NCBI RefSeq assembly: GCF_029968035.1
Contig: NZ_JASCIQ010000002.1
Coordinates: forward strand, 1 to 64,000
DNA: 64,000 nucleotides
Direction of reading: 5' to 3'
Origin: Streptomyces cavernicola
GTDB lineage: Bacteria > Actinomycetota > Actinomycetes > Streptomycetales > Streptomycetaceae
The position numbers were made by a program, and so were the translations under genes. Below the pieces are notes generated by a model. That model searched no databases, was not told where the DNA came from, and was given only the letters and a program-made list of their open reading frames with translations. Positions 43,924 to 52,288 of this stretch are shown piece after piece (position 1 is the stretch's first letter; each line of letters opens with the position of its first letter).

Positions 43924-44322
43924 TCACGCCCCTCCCTTCCCCGTCAGGGAGATGATCGTGTTGATGACAGTGGAGATCAGCGCCAGGATCCCGCCCAGGC
44001 TGGCGAGCCCCGTCACCGGATTCTCAAAGAGCTGGCCCATGCAACTGCGTAGCCGAGGGCGAACGAAAAACGTCCGCATGCGCTGCCACTTGTGCTGCTG
44101 CAGGTGGCAGCCGCGAAGGACGCCCTTGGCGTTGTTCCGGCAAGCCCTGCCGGCGTTGCGAACAGGGGCGCCGCAGGGGTTCGGCGCCTGGAAGAGGAAC
44201 CACAGGAAGCTGAGTCCGAAGAGCGCCGCTGTGCCACCAGGACCGATGTCCGAGGTCAGCCACCCGGTTATCGCGACGACCAAGGCGATCAGGCCCCAGT
44301 AGGGGAGGATCTTCTTCAACAT
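43924..44322 (-). CDS. Hypothetical membrane protein next to attR
   Basis: A 132-aa protein with hydrophobic helices at about 5-25, 30-50 and 110-128 (LFGLSFLWFLFQAP and ILALISTVINTIISLTG), and a Cys/Arg-rich loop between. I do not recognise it. It occupies the space between int and the right end and points away from att. ATG 44322 has no clear ribosome site. Confidence 0.55.
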   Translation of the reverse strand: MLKKILPYWGLIALVVAITGWLTSDIGPGGTAALFGLSFLWFLFQAPNPCGAPVRNAGRACRNNAKGVLRGCHLQQHKWQRMRTFFVRPRLRSCMGQLFENPVTGLASLGGILALISTVINTIISLTGKGGA

Positions 44323-44400
44323 GGTCGGGGACGGTATGGGCGCCAAATTCGCTTCACAAGGGCGCAATTGAGACACCGGATGTTCTCCGCTGACGTCCCG

Positions 44401-44427
44401 TCCGCTCACGCATCGCTCACGCAGAGC
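44401..44427. repeat. Right copy of 27-bp arm-type repeat
   Basis: An exact copy of 22536-22562 in the same orientation, 11 bp left of the right attachment repeat. It contains two GCTCACGCA motifs with an 11-bp period. Confidence 0.65.
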
Positions 44428-44438
44428 CCACACAGGCA

Positions 44439-44571
44439 CCCCGAAACGAAGCAGCGCCCGCCCCCACCGAAGTGGAGACGGGCGCTGCTGTGCAGGTCAG
44501 ACGGTTTTCCCGAAGACCCCCGCGTCGTAGGCCGTGTGGGACTCGAACCCACAACCAATGGATTAAAAGTC
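44439..44571. repeat. Right attachment repeat containing tRNA-Lys 3' half
   Basis: Near-identical to 22291-22422. The final 44 bases belong to the intact tRNA-Lys gene at 44528-44600. If crossover lies near the anticodon arm, the tRNA 3' half and its terminator here were supplied by the element. Confidence 0.9.
44451..44488 (-). terminator. tRNA-Lys terminator
   Basis: The stem GCAGCGCCCG/CGGGCGCTGC (10-bp arms) has an inner TCCAC-TTCG-GTGGG hairpin with a stable tetraloop. It lies about 40 bases downstream of the tRNA 3' end on the minus strand. A second copy sits in the left attachment repeat. Confidence 0.75.
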
Positions 44572-44600
44572 CACTGCTCTGCCAATTGAGCTAACGGCCC
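44528..44600 (-). tRNA. tRNA-Lys (TTT)
   Basis: A 73-nt cloverleaf with anticodon TTT in ACTTTTAAT, D arm TTAGCTCAATTGGCAGAGC and T arm GTGGGTTCGAGTCCCAC. No CCA is encoded. It is the integration target of the adjacent element. Confidence 0.95.
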
Positions 44601-44672
44601 GCGTCAACGCACCCCCCGAGCATAGCCGCAGGCGCGGACGGAACCGATCGGGTATCGGTACGGCGATGCGAA

Positions 44673-44702
44673 AGCGGGCCCGCTCCGGGGAGTGGGCCCG
44701 CT
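44673..44702 (-). terminator. Terminator after DEAD-box helicase gene
   Basis: The AGCGGGCCC/GGGCCCGCT stem lies about 30 bases past the helicase stop on the minus strand. Confidence 0.65.
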
Positions 44703-44730
44703 CTCACGTCAGTCGGTCGTGCCGATCCGA

Positions 44731-46917
44731 TCAGCCGTTGCGCTTCCAGCGCGGCTTGTCGTCGCGGCGGCCGAAGGAGCCGGCGCCGCGGTCGTCACGG
44801 CGGTTGAACGGGCGGTCGCTGCCGCCGCGGTGGTCGCGACGGTCCCGGTTGAAGGGGCGGTCGTCGCGGTTGAACGGACGGTCGCTGCCACCGCGGTGCT
44901 CACGGCGGTCGCGGTTGAATCCGCCGCCGTTGCCGCCCCGGTCGTCCCGGCGGAAGCCACCGCGGTCGTCGCGGCGGTCGCGGTTGAACGGGCGGTCGCC
45001 GCCGCCGCGGTGGTCACGACGCTCGCGGTTGTCCCGGTTGAACGGACGGTCGTTGTCCCGGCGCTCGAAGGAACGGCCACCGCGGTCGTCCCGGCGGAAG
45101 CCGCCGCGGTCGTTGTCGCGACGGTCACGGTTGTCACGGTTGTCGCGGTTGAACGGACGGTCGTTGTCGCGGCGCTCGAAGGAACGGCCGCCGCGGTCGT
45201 CGCGGTCGCGGTTGAAGCCACGGTCGCCGCGGTCGTCCCGGCGGAAGCCACCGCGGTCGTTGTCGCGACGGTCACGGTTGTCGCGGTTGTCGCGGTTGAA
45301 CGGACGGTCGTTGTCCCGACGCTCGCGACGCTCGAAGTTGCCGCGGTCGTCCCGGCGTTCACGACGCTCGTACGACGGACGCTCGTCGCGGAACTCGCGC
45401 TGCTCGCGCACCTCGCGCGGCTGCTGCTCGGGCACCTCGACCTCGGCGACGGCGGCCTCGGCGGCAGCGGCGACGGCCTCGGCCGGGTCCTCGCCCCGCT
45501 CGCGCGCGGCACGCGCGGTGAGGCGGTCGGCCTCCTCGCGCAGCTCGGTCGCCCGGCGCTGGGCGCGCTCCAGCTCCTTGGTGAGCTGCGAGACGTCCCG
45601 CTCGGCCTGCTTCGCGGCGTTGTCCGCGGAGTCGGCCTGGACCTCGGTCAGGGACCGGGCGCCGGTGATCTCGGCGACCTCGGGGTCGAACGCGCCGCCC
45701 TGGCCGATGATGTGGCGCGAGGCGTCGACGCCCGCGTCCTCCATCAGCCGGAAGATCTGGCGGCGCTGGTGCGGCAGCGACAGGGACACGACCGTGCCGG
45801 AGCGGCCCGCGCGGGCGGTACGGCCGGAGCGGTGCAGGTAGTCCTTGTGGTCGCCGGCCGGGTCCACGTTCAGGACCAGGTCGATGCCGTCGACGTGGAT
45901 GCCTCGGGCGGCGACGTCGGTGGCGACGAGCGCGTTGACGTAACCGTCCTTGAAGTCCGCGAGGGTGCGGGTGCGCGCGCCCTGCGTCATGCCGCCGTGC
46001 AGCGCGTCGGCCTTCACGCCGGCGTCGCGCAGCTGCTCCGCGATGCGGTCGGCGCCGAGCTGGGTGCGGACGAAGATGATGGTGCGGCCCTTGCGCGCGG
46101 CGATCGCGGCGGTGACCGGCGCCTTGTCGCGGGGCTTCACGATGAGGATGTGGTGCGTCATGGTCGTGACGGCGCCCTGGGCGGCGTCGACCTCGTGCGT
46201 GACCGGGTCGGTCAGGTAGCGCTTGACCAGCGTGGAGATCTCGTTCTCCATCGTGGCCGAGAACAGCATCCGCTGGCCGCCGGCCGGGACCTGGTCGAGC
46301 AGCTCGGTGACCTCGGGCAGGAAGCCCAGGTCGGACATCTGGTCGGCCTCGTCGAGGACGGCGACCTGGACGTTCTCCAGCGAGCAGGCGCCGCGGTTGA
46401 TGATGTCGCGCAGGCGGCCCGGGGTGGCGACGAGGATGTCGACGCCGCGCTCCAGGGCGTAGATCTGGTTGCCCATCGACGTACCGCCGCAGACGACCTT
46501 CATCTTGAGGCCGAGGACGTCGCCGTACGGCTGGAGGGCGTCGGCGACCTGCATCGCCAGCTCGCGGGTCGGGGTCAGGATGACCGCGCGGGGCTTCTTC
46601 TTCTCGGTGTGGCCGTCGGCCAGGGCGGCCAGGGTCGGCAGACCGAAGGAGAGGGTCTTGCCGGAGCCGGTGCGGCCGCGGCCGAGGATGTCCTTGCCGG
46701 CCAGGGCGTCCGGGATGGTCGCGGCCTGGATCGGGAAGGGCGTGGTCACGCCGTTCTGCGCGAGCTTGCGGACGACGCCCTCGGGCAGGCCCAGGTCGCC
46801 GAAGGTGACTTCGGGAGCCTCGGGCGCCTCGGGGGCTTCGGTGGTCGCCTCGGTGACGACAGCCTCGTCCGCGGTGTTCTCGGGCAGGACGGAGTGCTCA
46901 GTACTGAAAGTGGACAT
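44731..46917 (-). CDS. DEAD-box RNA helicase with long Arg/Asn/Asp-rich tail
   Basis: A 728-aa ATP-dependent RNA helicase. The Q motif (TFGDLGLPE) is followed by GRGRTGSGKT (Walker A), PTRELAMQ, DEADQM, FSATM and HRSGRTARAG, all canonical. After residue about 450 comes a coiled-coil Glu/Arg/Ala segment. The tail of over 200 residues is made of NRDNRD, RRDNDR, GGFRRDDRGG and PFNRD repeats, an intrinsically disordered RNA-binding tail. Role: RNA remodelling, ribosome assembly or cold adaptation. The leader contains a GACCGC/GCGGTC hairpin at 46978-46995. Start ATG 46917 was chosen because the acidic N-terminus of homologues begins there. Confidence 0.92.
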   Translation of the reverse strand: MSTFSTEHSVLPENTADEAVVTEATTEAPEAPEAPEVTFGDLGLPEGVVRKLAQNGVTTPFPIQAATIPDALAGKDILGRGRTGSGKTLSFGLPTLAALADGHTEKKKPRAVILTPTRELAMQVADALQPYGDVLGLKMKVVCGGTSMGNQIYALERGVDILVATPGRLRDIINRGACSLENVQVAVLDEADQMSDLGFLPEVTELLDQVPAGGQRMLFSATMENEISTLVKRYLTDPVTHEVDAAQGAVTTMTHHILIVKPRDKAPVTAAIAARKGRTIIFVRTQLGADRIAEQLRDAGVKADALHGGMTQGARTRTLADFKDGYVNALVATDVAARGIHVDGIDLVLNVDPAGDHKDYLHRSGRTARAGRSGTVVSLSLPHQRRQIFRLMEDAGVDASRHIIGQGGAFDPEVAEITGARSLTEVQADSADNAAKQAERDVSQLTKELERAQRRATELREEADRLTARAARERGEDPAEAVAAAAEAAVAEVEVPEQQPREVREQREFRDERPSYERRERRDDRGNFERRERRDNDRPFNRDNRDNRDRRDNDRGGFRRDDRGDRGFNRDRDDRGGRSFERRDNDRPFNRDNRDNRDRRDNDRGGFRRDDRGGRSFERRDNDRPFNRDNRERRDHRGGGDRPFNRDRRDDRGGFRRDDRGGNGGGFNRDRREHRGGSDRPFNRDDRPFNRDRRDHRGGSDRPFNRRDDRGAGSFGRRDDKPRWKRNG

Positions 46918-47175
46918 GCGAAATGCGAAACCTTCCGGAGTCTCGGCACGCGCCCAAACTCCGTGAATCGCAATTTCGACCGCCTCAATGCGGTCAGCCA
47001 CGGCTAGGGAGAGTACGCGCCACACGGCGCTCTTCGATGCTGGCGCCGGGCAAATGGGATCAAACGATCTACTACTGTACGCACCCCTCGGCCCGAATGG
47101 CAAACCGCCCTCCTGACCTGCGATGACGCCCGAAAACGGAACCGACGGCAGGGGTTTCGCAGGGGCGGCGCCGCC

Positions 47176-47730
47176 TCAGCTCGGCCCGGCCTCGGGCGAG
47201 GGCTCCCGCCCCGCGAAGCTCGCCCCGCGCACCCCGTCCGCGCCCGAGGACTCGCCGCCGCCCGCCGCGGACGACGACGGCCGCCCGGTGTCCGGCTCCG
47301 GCGTGGGCGTCGCCCCCGGCGTGCTCCGCGTGGGCGTGGGGGTCGGCGTGCGCGTGGGCGACGACATGCCGGACGGGCGGGGCCTCGACGTCGTACGCGT
47401 CGGTCCTGGCCGGTCCGGGGAGGCCGACGGGCGGGGCGGGGAGGCCGACCGCGAGGAGGACTCGGACGCGGGGGAGGAAGGGGCGCCGCCCTCGGACCGG
47501 GAGGGCGCACCGTCCGACCGCGCACCCTCTTGCCCCGTGACCCCGCTCACCACCGGCCCGCCGTCCGGCCCCGCCTCGCCGGAGCGCTCACCGGAACGCT
47601 CCTCCGCCGACCGCGAGGACTCGGCGGGCGCGGGCTCCCGGGCGTCGCCGCCGACGCTCACGCACCCGGCGCCCGCACCGAGGGCGACCACCACGGCGGC
47701 CAGACGGACGGGTACGTACAACTGGCGCAC
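47176..47730 (-). CDS. Putative lipoprotein, Ser/Pro/Thr-rich
   Basis: A 184-aa protein starting at GTG 47730 (GGAGGT eight bases upstream). The signal peptide RLAAVVVALGAGAGC carries a lipobox Cys at about residue 23. The remainder is low complexity, with Thr-Pro repeats (RTPTPTPTRSTPGATPTPEP). It is probably anchored to the outer face of the membrane. There is no enzymatic motif. Confidence 0.65.
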   Translation of the reverse strand: MRQLYVPVRLAAVVVALGAGAGCVSVGGDAREPAPAESSRSAEERSGERSGEAGPDGGPVVSGVTGQEGARSDGAPSRSEGGAPSSPASESSSRSASPPRPSASPDRPGPTRTTSRPRPSGMSSPTRTPTPTPTRSTPGATPTPEPDTGRPSSSAAGGGESSGADGVRGASFAGREPSPEAGPS

Positions 47731-48020
47731 GGGCGGGCACCTCCGGAGCGCGGCAATGTGGTTGCCGTGCCCAACTCCCGCCGCCCACGGGAGGACACGC
47801 CGCGCACACGACCCCCGAACCGCGCGTTCCGCACGCCGCACGCCCCGCACGACGCCCCTGCCTCGCACAAGTCCCTTTCATCACACCATTTTTGACTGTA
47901 TGTCAGCTAACTGCTCACCCTGCCCGCACACCCGAGGCCCCGCCCCCACCGCACGCACCCCGAGCACCCCGGCCGTTCCGGCCCCCGCACATCTCGCGCC
48001 CGTCCCGGACAATGGGGCGT

Positions 48021-48371
48021 GTGCTGGAGATGACCCGTGAGGCGTTCGAAGAGCTGGTGAGCCAGGCCCTGGACCAGATCCCCCCGGAACTGACCAGAGT
48101 GATGGACAACGTGGCCGTGTTCGTCGAGGACGAACCCGCCGCCGACGACCCCGAGCTGCTCGGCCTGTACGAGGGCACGCCGCTCACCGACCGGGGCGAG
48201 TGGTACGCCGGGGTGCTCCCCGACCGCATCACCATCTACATGGGCCCGACCCTGCGCTACTGCGAGACCCAGGAGGACGTCGTCGACGAGGTCGCCGTGA
48301 CCGTCGTCCACGAGATCGCCCACCACTTCGGCATCGACGACGAGCGGCTGCACGAGCTGGGCTGGGGCTGA
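48021..48371 (+). CDS. Zincin-like metallopeptidase family protein
   Basis: A 116-aa protein of the minimal zincin family (formerly DUF1025). The motif VVHEIAHHFGIDDERLHELG supplies HExxH plus the downstream acidic residue. It is cytoplasmic; no substrate is known. GTG 48021 was selected over ATG 48012 and 48030 because homologues begin VLEMTREAF. Confidence 0.88.
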   Translation: MLEMTREAFEELVSQALDQIPPELTRVMDNVAVFVEDEPAADDPELLGLYEGTPLTDRGEWYAGVLPDRITIYMGPTLRYCETQEDVVDEVAVTVVHEIAHHFGIDDERLHELGWG

Positions 48372-48390
48372 CTCCCACCCCCGGACCGGC

Positions 48391-50166
48391 ATGGACGCCC
48401 GCAAGCCTGGGCATACCGGCCCAATGGCCAGCGCACGCGCCACGGCCCGCGCCGCCGCCCGCAACGCCCTGCACCGCGTACGGACCGCCCCGGCCGCGTC
48501 CGTACGCCACTACCGCGCGCGCCACCCGCACCCGGTCGGCGCCCTCGTCCACCCGCCGCACCCCTACGCGCGCGCCCTCGGCCTGGTCGCCGTGGTGCTG
48601 CTCGGCGCCTGGCTCGGGCTGCTCGCCGTCGGCGGGGTGCGCGTCCCCGTCGGCCCGATGGACACGCAGATGACGCTGCGGCCCTCGCTCGCCGGCGGCA
48701 CGAAGATCAACGTCTCCCCGCTCGGCGCCCTCGAACTCGACTCCCACAGCGCCCCGGTCCGCCTCGACGTGGACGTGGACAGCCTCGACCCGGACCGCGC
48801 CCGCGCCCTCGTCGACCACCCCGAGCGCATCGCGGGCCTGCAGGACGAGGTCACCCGCGACGTCCAGGCGGGCGCCCTCGACCTCGCGCTCCGCTCCTGC
48901 GTCGCGGTCGTGCTCGGCGCCGCCGCCCTCGGCCTCGCCGTCTACCGCAGGCCGCGCCCCGCCCTCGCCGCCGGCGGCACCGCGCTCGCCCTGCTCGTGG
49001 TCTGCGGCGGCGCCGCCCTGGCCACCTGGAACCCCAAATCGGTCCTGGAGCCCCGGTTCTCCGGACTGCTCTCCTCCGCCCCGTCCGTGGTCGGCAACGC
49101 CCGCAACATCGTCAGCGAATTCGACGCGTACCAGAAGGAGTTGGCCCGCCTGGTCACCAACGTCACCAAGCTCTACGACGCCACCTCCACGCTCCCCACC
49201 TACGCCCCCGACCCGTCCACGGTCCGCGTCCTGCACGTCTCCGACATCCACCTCAACCCCGCGAGCTGGCACATCATCGCCTCACTCGTGGAGCAGTACG
49301 AGATCGACGTGATCGTCGACTCCGGCGACACCATGGACCACGGCACCGCCGCCGAGAACGGCTTCCTCGACCCGATCGAGGACCTGGGCGCCCCCTACGT
49401 CTGGGTGCGCGGCAACCACGACTCCATGACGACCCAGCGCCACCTGGAGCGCCTGAAGAACGTGCACGTCCTGGACCAGGGCCGCACCGTGCGCGTCGGC
49501 GGCCTCCGCATCGCGGGCATCGGCGACCCGCAGTTCACCCCGGACCGCTCCGTCGTCGCCCGCGGCGACCCGGCCGAGCGCACGGCGGGCGGCTACCTCG
49601 CCGGGTCCCTGCGCGCCCAGCGGGCCCTGGGCGCGCCCGTGGACATCGCCGTCGCGCACAACCCGGTCGCGGCCCGGCAGACCGACGGCCTGGTGCCGCT
49701 GGTCCTCGCCGGGCACGTCCACCACCCGAAGACGGAGCAGCTCCCCCGCGGCACCCGGCTGCGCATCGAGGGCTCCACCGGCGGCAGCGGCCTGCGCGCC
49801 GTCGAGGGCGCGGAACCCGACCCGGTCTCCGCGTCGATCCTGTACCTCGACCGGACCACCAAGCGCCTGCAGGCCTGGGACCAGATCGCCCTCGGCGGAC
49901 TCGGCCTCACCACGGCGGAGGTCAGCCGGCACGTGCCGGAGGAGAACGAGCCCGGCACGACGCCCACGCCGCCGGACGACCTCACATCTTTTCGGTTTGG
50001 TCGAGGTCCAAACGCCGTAGTACAGTCTGGGCGTGCCCAACGGCACCGGTCAGGGCTTGACCGTCCAGAACTCTGCAAGGAGCGAAGGAGAAGCGGAACC
50101 CTCTGGGGGAAGCGGAGTCACATGCTTCTCACGTCCCCTGGACGCGCAGACGAAGCAGAGCTGTAA
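48391..50166 (+). CDS. Membrane metallophosphoesterase
   Basis: A 591-aa protein. There are hydrophobic segments at about 63-83 and 170-210, followed by a calcineurin-like phosphoesterase domain with VLHVSDIHLN, VDSGDTMDHG, VRGNHDS, AVAHNP and LAGHVHHP, all metal-binding motifs. The enzyme domain ends near residue 510. The last about 60 residues (from FRFGRGPNAV) have no family look and overlie the promoter of the tRNA operon, so the stop may have been lost. ATG 48424 is an alternative start. Confidence 0.85.
   Translation: MDARKPGHTGPMASARATARAAARNALHRVRTAPAASVRHYRARHPHPVGALVHPPHPYARALGLVAVVLLGAWLGLLAVGGVRVPVGPMDTQMTLRPSLAGGTKINVSPLGALELDSHSAPVRLDVDVDSLDPDRARALVDHPERIAGLQDEVTRDVQAGALDLALRSCVAVVLGAAALGLAVYRRPRPALAAGGTALALLVVCGGAALATWNPKSVLEPRFSGLLSSAPSVVGNARNIVSEFDAYQKELARLVTNVTKLYDATSTLPTYAPDPSTVRVLHVSDIHLNPASWHIIASLVEQYEIDVIVDSGDTMDHGTAAENGFLDPIEDLGAPYVWVRGNHDSMTTQRHLERLKNVHVLDQGRTVRVGGLRIAGIGDPQFTPDRSVVARGDPAERTAGGYLAGSLRAQRALGAPVDIAVAHNPVAARQTDGLVPLVLAGHVHHPKTEQLPRGTRLRIEGSTGGSGLRAVEGAEPDPVSASILYLDRTTKRLQAWDQIALGGLGLTTAEVSRHVPEENEPGTTPTPPDDLTSFRFGRGPNAVVQSGRAQRHRSGLDRPELCKERRRSGTLWGKRSHMLLTSPGRADEAEL
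49997..50026 (+). promoter_or_regulatory. Promoter of Glu-Asp-Phe tRNA operon
   Basis: TTGGTC at 49997-50002 and TACAGT at 50021-50026 are 18 bases apart. They lie about 150 bases before the first tRNA and inside the 3' part of the phosphoesterase frame. Confidence 0.5.
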
Positions 50167-50177
50167 CCAGTAGTTCC

Positions 50178-50250
50178 GCCCTCATCGTCTAGTGGCCCAG
50201 GACGCCGCCCTTTCAAGGCGGTAGCACGGGTTCGAATCCCGTTGGGGGCA
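50178..50250 (+). tRNA. tRNA-Glu (TTC)
   Basis: A 73-nt cloverleaf: acceptor GCCCTCA/TGGGGGC with A73, anticodon TTC in CTTTCAA, T arm CGGGTTCGAATCCCG. No CCA is encoded. Confidence 0.95.
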
Positions 50251-50288
50251 CGCACCACCCTGTGCGACACTTAGTCGCGCAACAGCTT

Positions 50289-50363
50289 GGTCCTGTGGAG
50301 CAGTTTGGAGTGCTCGCCACCCTGTCAAGGTGGAGGCCGCGGGTTCAAATCCCGTCAGGACCG
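50289..50363 (+). tRNA. tRNA-Asp (GTC), copy 1
   Basis: A 75-nt cloverleaf: acceptor GGTCCTG/CAGGACC with discriminator G73 as expected for Asp, anticodon GTC in CTGTCAA, T arm CGGGTTCAAATCCCG. It is identical to the copy at 57480. Confidence 0.95.
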
Positions 50364-50386
50364 CTGAGATTCCTCGCGAATCTCGT

Positions 50387-50460
50387 GGCTGGGTAGCTCA
50401 GTTGGTACGAGCGTCCGCCTGAAAAGCGGAAGGTCGCCGGTTCGACCCCGGCCCCAGCCA
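50387..50460 (+). tRNA. tRNA-Phe (GAA)
   Basis: A 74-nt cloverleaf: acceptor GGCTGGG/CCCAGCC, anticodon GAA in CTGAAAA, T arm CCGGTTCGACCCCGG. It is the last gene of the tRNA operon. Confidence 0.95.
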
Positions 50461-50465
50461 CAAAA

Positions 50466-50493
50466 GAAGCCCCCGTCTCCGGACGGGGGCTTC
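50466..50493 (+). terminator. Terminator of tRNA operon
   Basis: A perfect 12-bp stem (GAAGCCCCCGTC) with a TCCG loop, followed by AGTGTTTTCC, directly after tRNA-Phe. Confidence 0.85.
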
Positions 50494-50614
50494 AGTGTTT
50501 TCCGGACGCGACGGCCCCGACGGGACGCGACAGACCAGCCCGTACGCCAACGCCGTACGCCAACGCCCGCCCCGCCGACCGGACATGGACGGACGGCGAG
50601 GCGGGCGCCAGAGT

Positions 50615-51466
50615 TCAGCTCTCCCGTTCCACCGCCTTGCCCCGTACCTCCCGGCGCCGCCAGGCACGTACCCCGAAGAACGTCGCCGTCACGGCCACCG
50701 CCGTGAGGACCAGGACCGTGTCCGAGACCCGCTCGCCGAGACCCCGGGCCCACTGCTCGACCGCGAACGAATCGTCCACGTCCAGGATTCCGGGCAGGGC
50801 CGTCGTGCCGTCGAAGGCCAGGAACAGCGTGCCGAGCGCGATGAAGAACAGGCCCGACAGGGTCGAGGTCGTATGCAGCTCGAAGCGGCCCACGCGGAAC
50901 GTGCGGCCGCGCAGCCAGCGACGCCGGCCCAGGTCGAACCGCTCCCAGAGCAGCGCCAGAAGGAACAGCGGGACCGCCATGCCGAGGGCGTACACCGCGA
51001 GCAGCGCACCCCCGTACCCCGGATTGCCGCCCAGGGCCGCGACCGTGAGGACGCTGCCGAGGATCGGGCCCGCACAGAAGCCCGCCAGGCCGTAGACCGC
51101 GCCCAGGGCGTACACCGACAGGGCCGTGGTCGGGCGGATGCGGCCGGAGAGCTCGGACATCTTCCGGGACGCGAAGCCCATGCCGAGCAGCTGCAGCACG
51201 CCGAGCACGATGATCAGCCAGCCGCCGACGAGGACCAGCAGATCCCGGTTGCCGTAGAAGAACCGCCCCGCGAACGAGCCCGCCGCGCCCAGCGGGACCA
51301 GGGTGGTGGCCAGGCCCAGGTAGAAGATCCCGGTACGGGCCAGGAGCCGGGACGAGCTGTCGATCGAGTACGCGAAGAACGCCGGCAGGAGCAGCGCGCT
51401 GCACGGGCTGAGCAGCGCGAGCAGCCCGCCCAGGAACGCGGCGAGATAGCCGATGTCGCCGGTCAC
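50615..51466 (-). CDS. CcdA-family thiol/disulfide membrane transporter
   Basis: A 283-aa membrane protein of the DsbD/CcdA family with about six to seven helices. Its redox cysteines are in LLSPCSALLLP and GLAGFCAGPILG. It carries reducing equivalents across the membrane to extracytoplasmic thiol proteins. The GTG start overlaps the stop of the DsbA-like gene (GTGA), so the two are coupled. Confidence 0.88.
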   Translation of the reverse strand: MTGDIGYLAAFLGGLLALLSPCSALLLPAFFAYSIDSSSRLLARTGIFYLGLATTLVPLGAAGSFAGRFFYGNRDLLVLVGGWLIIVLGVLQLLGMGFASRKMSELSGRIRPTTALSVYALGAVYGLAGFCAGPILGSVLTVAALGGNPGYGGALLAVYALGMAVPLFLLALLWERFDLGRRRWLRGRTFRVGRFELHTTSTLSGLFFIALGTLFLAFDGTTALPGILDVDDSFAVEQWARGLGERVSDTVLVLTAVAVTATFFGVRAWRRREVRGKAVERES

Positions 51467-52236
51467 TCGCCCTCGCCCTTCCGGTCAGCCGTCGCCGCCG
51501 CCTGCTCGATGGCCTGCTCGAAGGTCTCCGCCGGCTGGGCGCCCGCCAGCGGACGGCCGTTGATCAGGAAGGACGGGGTGGAGGTGGCGCCCAGCTTGTA
51601 CGCCTCCTCGGTGTCCTCGGCGACGGCTTTCCTCGCCGCGTTGCTGTCGAGGTCCTTCGCGAAGCGGTCGAGGTCGGCGACTCCGGCCTCCTCGGCGAGC
51701 GCGGTCAAGCGGTTGGCCTTGAAGCCCTTCTCCTTCGCGCCGTCCGCGTACGCCGCCTCGTGGAACTGCCAGAAGCGGCCCTGCTGTCCGGCCGCCCAGG
51801 CGCCGCGCGCGGCGGCCTCCGACTCGGCGCCGAAGATCGGGAAGTTGCGCCACTCGATGCGCAGCGTGCCGTTGTCGACGTACTTCTTCACGAGGCCCGG
51901 CTCGGTGTCGCGGGCGAACTTGCCGCAGAAGCCGCACTTGAAGTCCGCGTACTCGACGAGGACGACCGGGGCGTCCGCCCGGCCCTGCGCGAGCGGGTCC
52001 TTCGCGTCGCGGCGGGCCAGCTTCTCCAGCTCCGGGTAGACGCCTTCCTGCGGGTCGGTGGATACGTCGGCTACGGGGGTGTCGCCCGCGCTGTCCTTGC
52101 CTGCGCCGGAGCCCGGCTTGGTCGCGGTGTACGAGAAGACGCCGAGGAGCAGCGCGGCCACGAGGACGGCCGCGCCGATCGCGATGCCGCGGCCCTTGCC
52201 GGCGGCGGGGGACGTGTTCTTTGACGTGGGGGCCAT
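51463..52236 (-). CDS. DsbA-like thioredoxin-fold oxidoreductase
   Basis: A 257-aa membrane-anchored protein. Residues 18-38 form an N-terminal helix (IAIGAAVLVAALLLGVFSYT). A thioredoxin fold follows with the active site YADFKCGFCGKF and the cis-Pro loop TSTPSFLINGRPL. It catalyses disulfide exchange outside the cytoplasm and is the likely partner of the CcdA protein encoded just downstream. Confidence 0.92.
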   Translation of the reverse strand: MAPTSKNTSPAAGKGRGIAIGAAVLVAALLLGVFSYTATKPGSGAGKDSAGDTPVADVSTDPQEGVYPELEKLARRDAKDPLAQGRADAPVVLVEYADFKCGFCGKFARDTEPGLVKKYVDNGTLRIEWRNFPIFGAESEAAARGAWAAGQQGRFWQFHEAAYADGAKEKGFKANRLTALAEEAGVADLDRFAKDLDSNAARKAVAEDTEEAYKLGATSTPSFLINGRPLAGAQPAETFEQAIEQAAATADRKGEGE

Positions 52237-52288
52237 GGGTGTTCAGGTCTCCTGGTGGTACGGGTCGAGAAGCTTCGGGAGTCGACGG

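Larger units (their letters stand above)
22291..44571. mobile_element. Integrated mobilizable element in tRNA-Lys carrying arsenic resistance
   Basis: An about 22.1-kb element bounded by direct repeats that include the 3' half of tRNA-Lys(TTT). It encodes a tyrosine integrase next to the right end, an Xis-like protein, a DUF3631 ATPase probably for replication, DUF2637, MobC and a MOB relaxase. No FtsK/TraB-type translocase or type IV secretion genes are seen, so it is best called an integrative mobilizable element, or an actinomycete integrative element that lost its transfer ATPase. Cargo includes an arsenic resistance region, a WhiJ-like regulatory cluster and a JmjC-dioxygenase operon. 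The flanking genes are syntenic in other Streptomyces without this insert (from memory). Confidence 0.88.

Noticed and set aside
44692..47007. 771-codon plus-strand frame over the DEAD-box helicase
   Set aside because: It is dominated by Ala/Val/Thr repeats that mirror the Arg/Asp tail of the helicase; only the minus strand shows helicase motifs.
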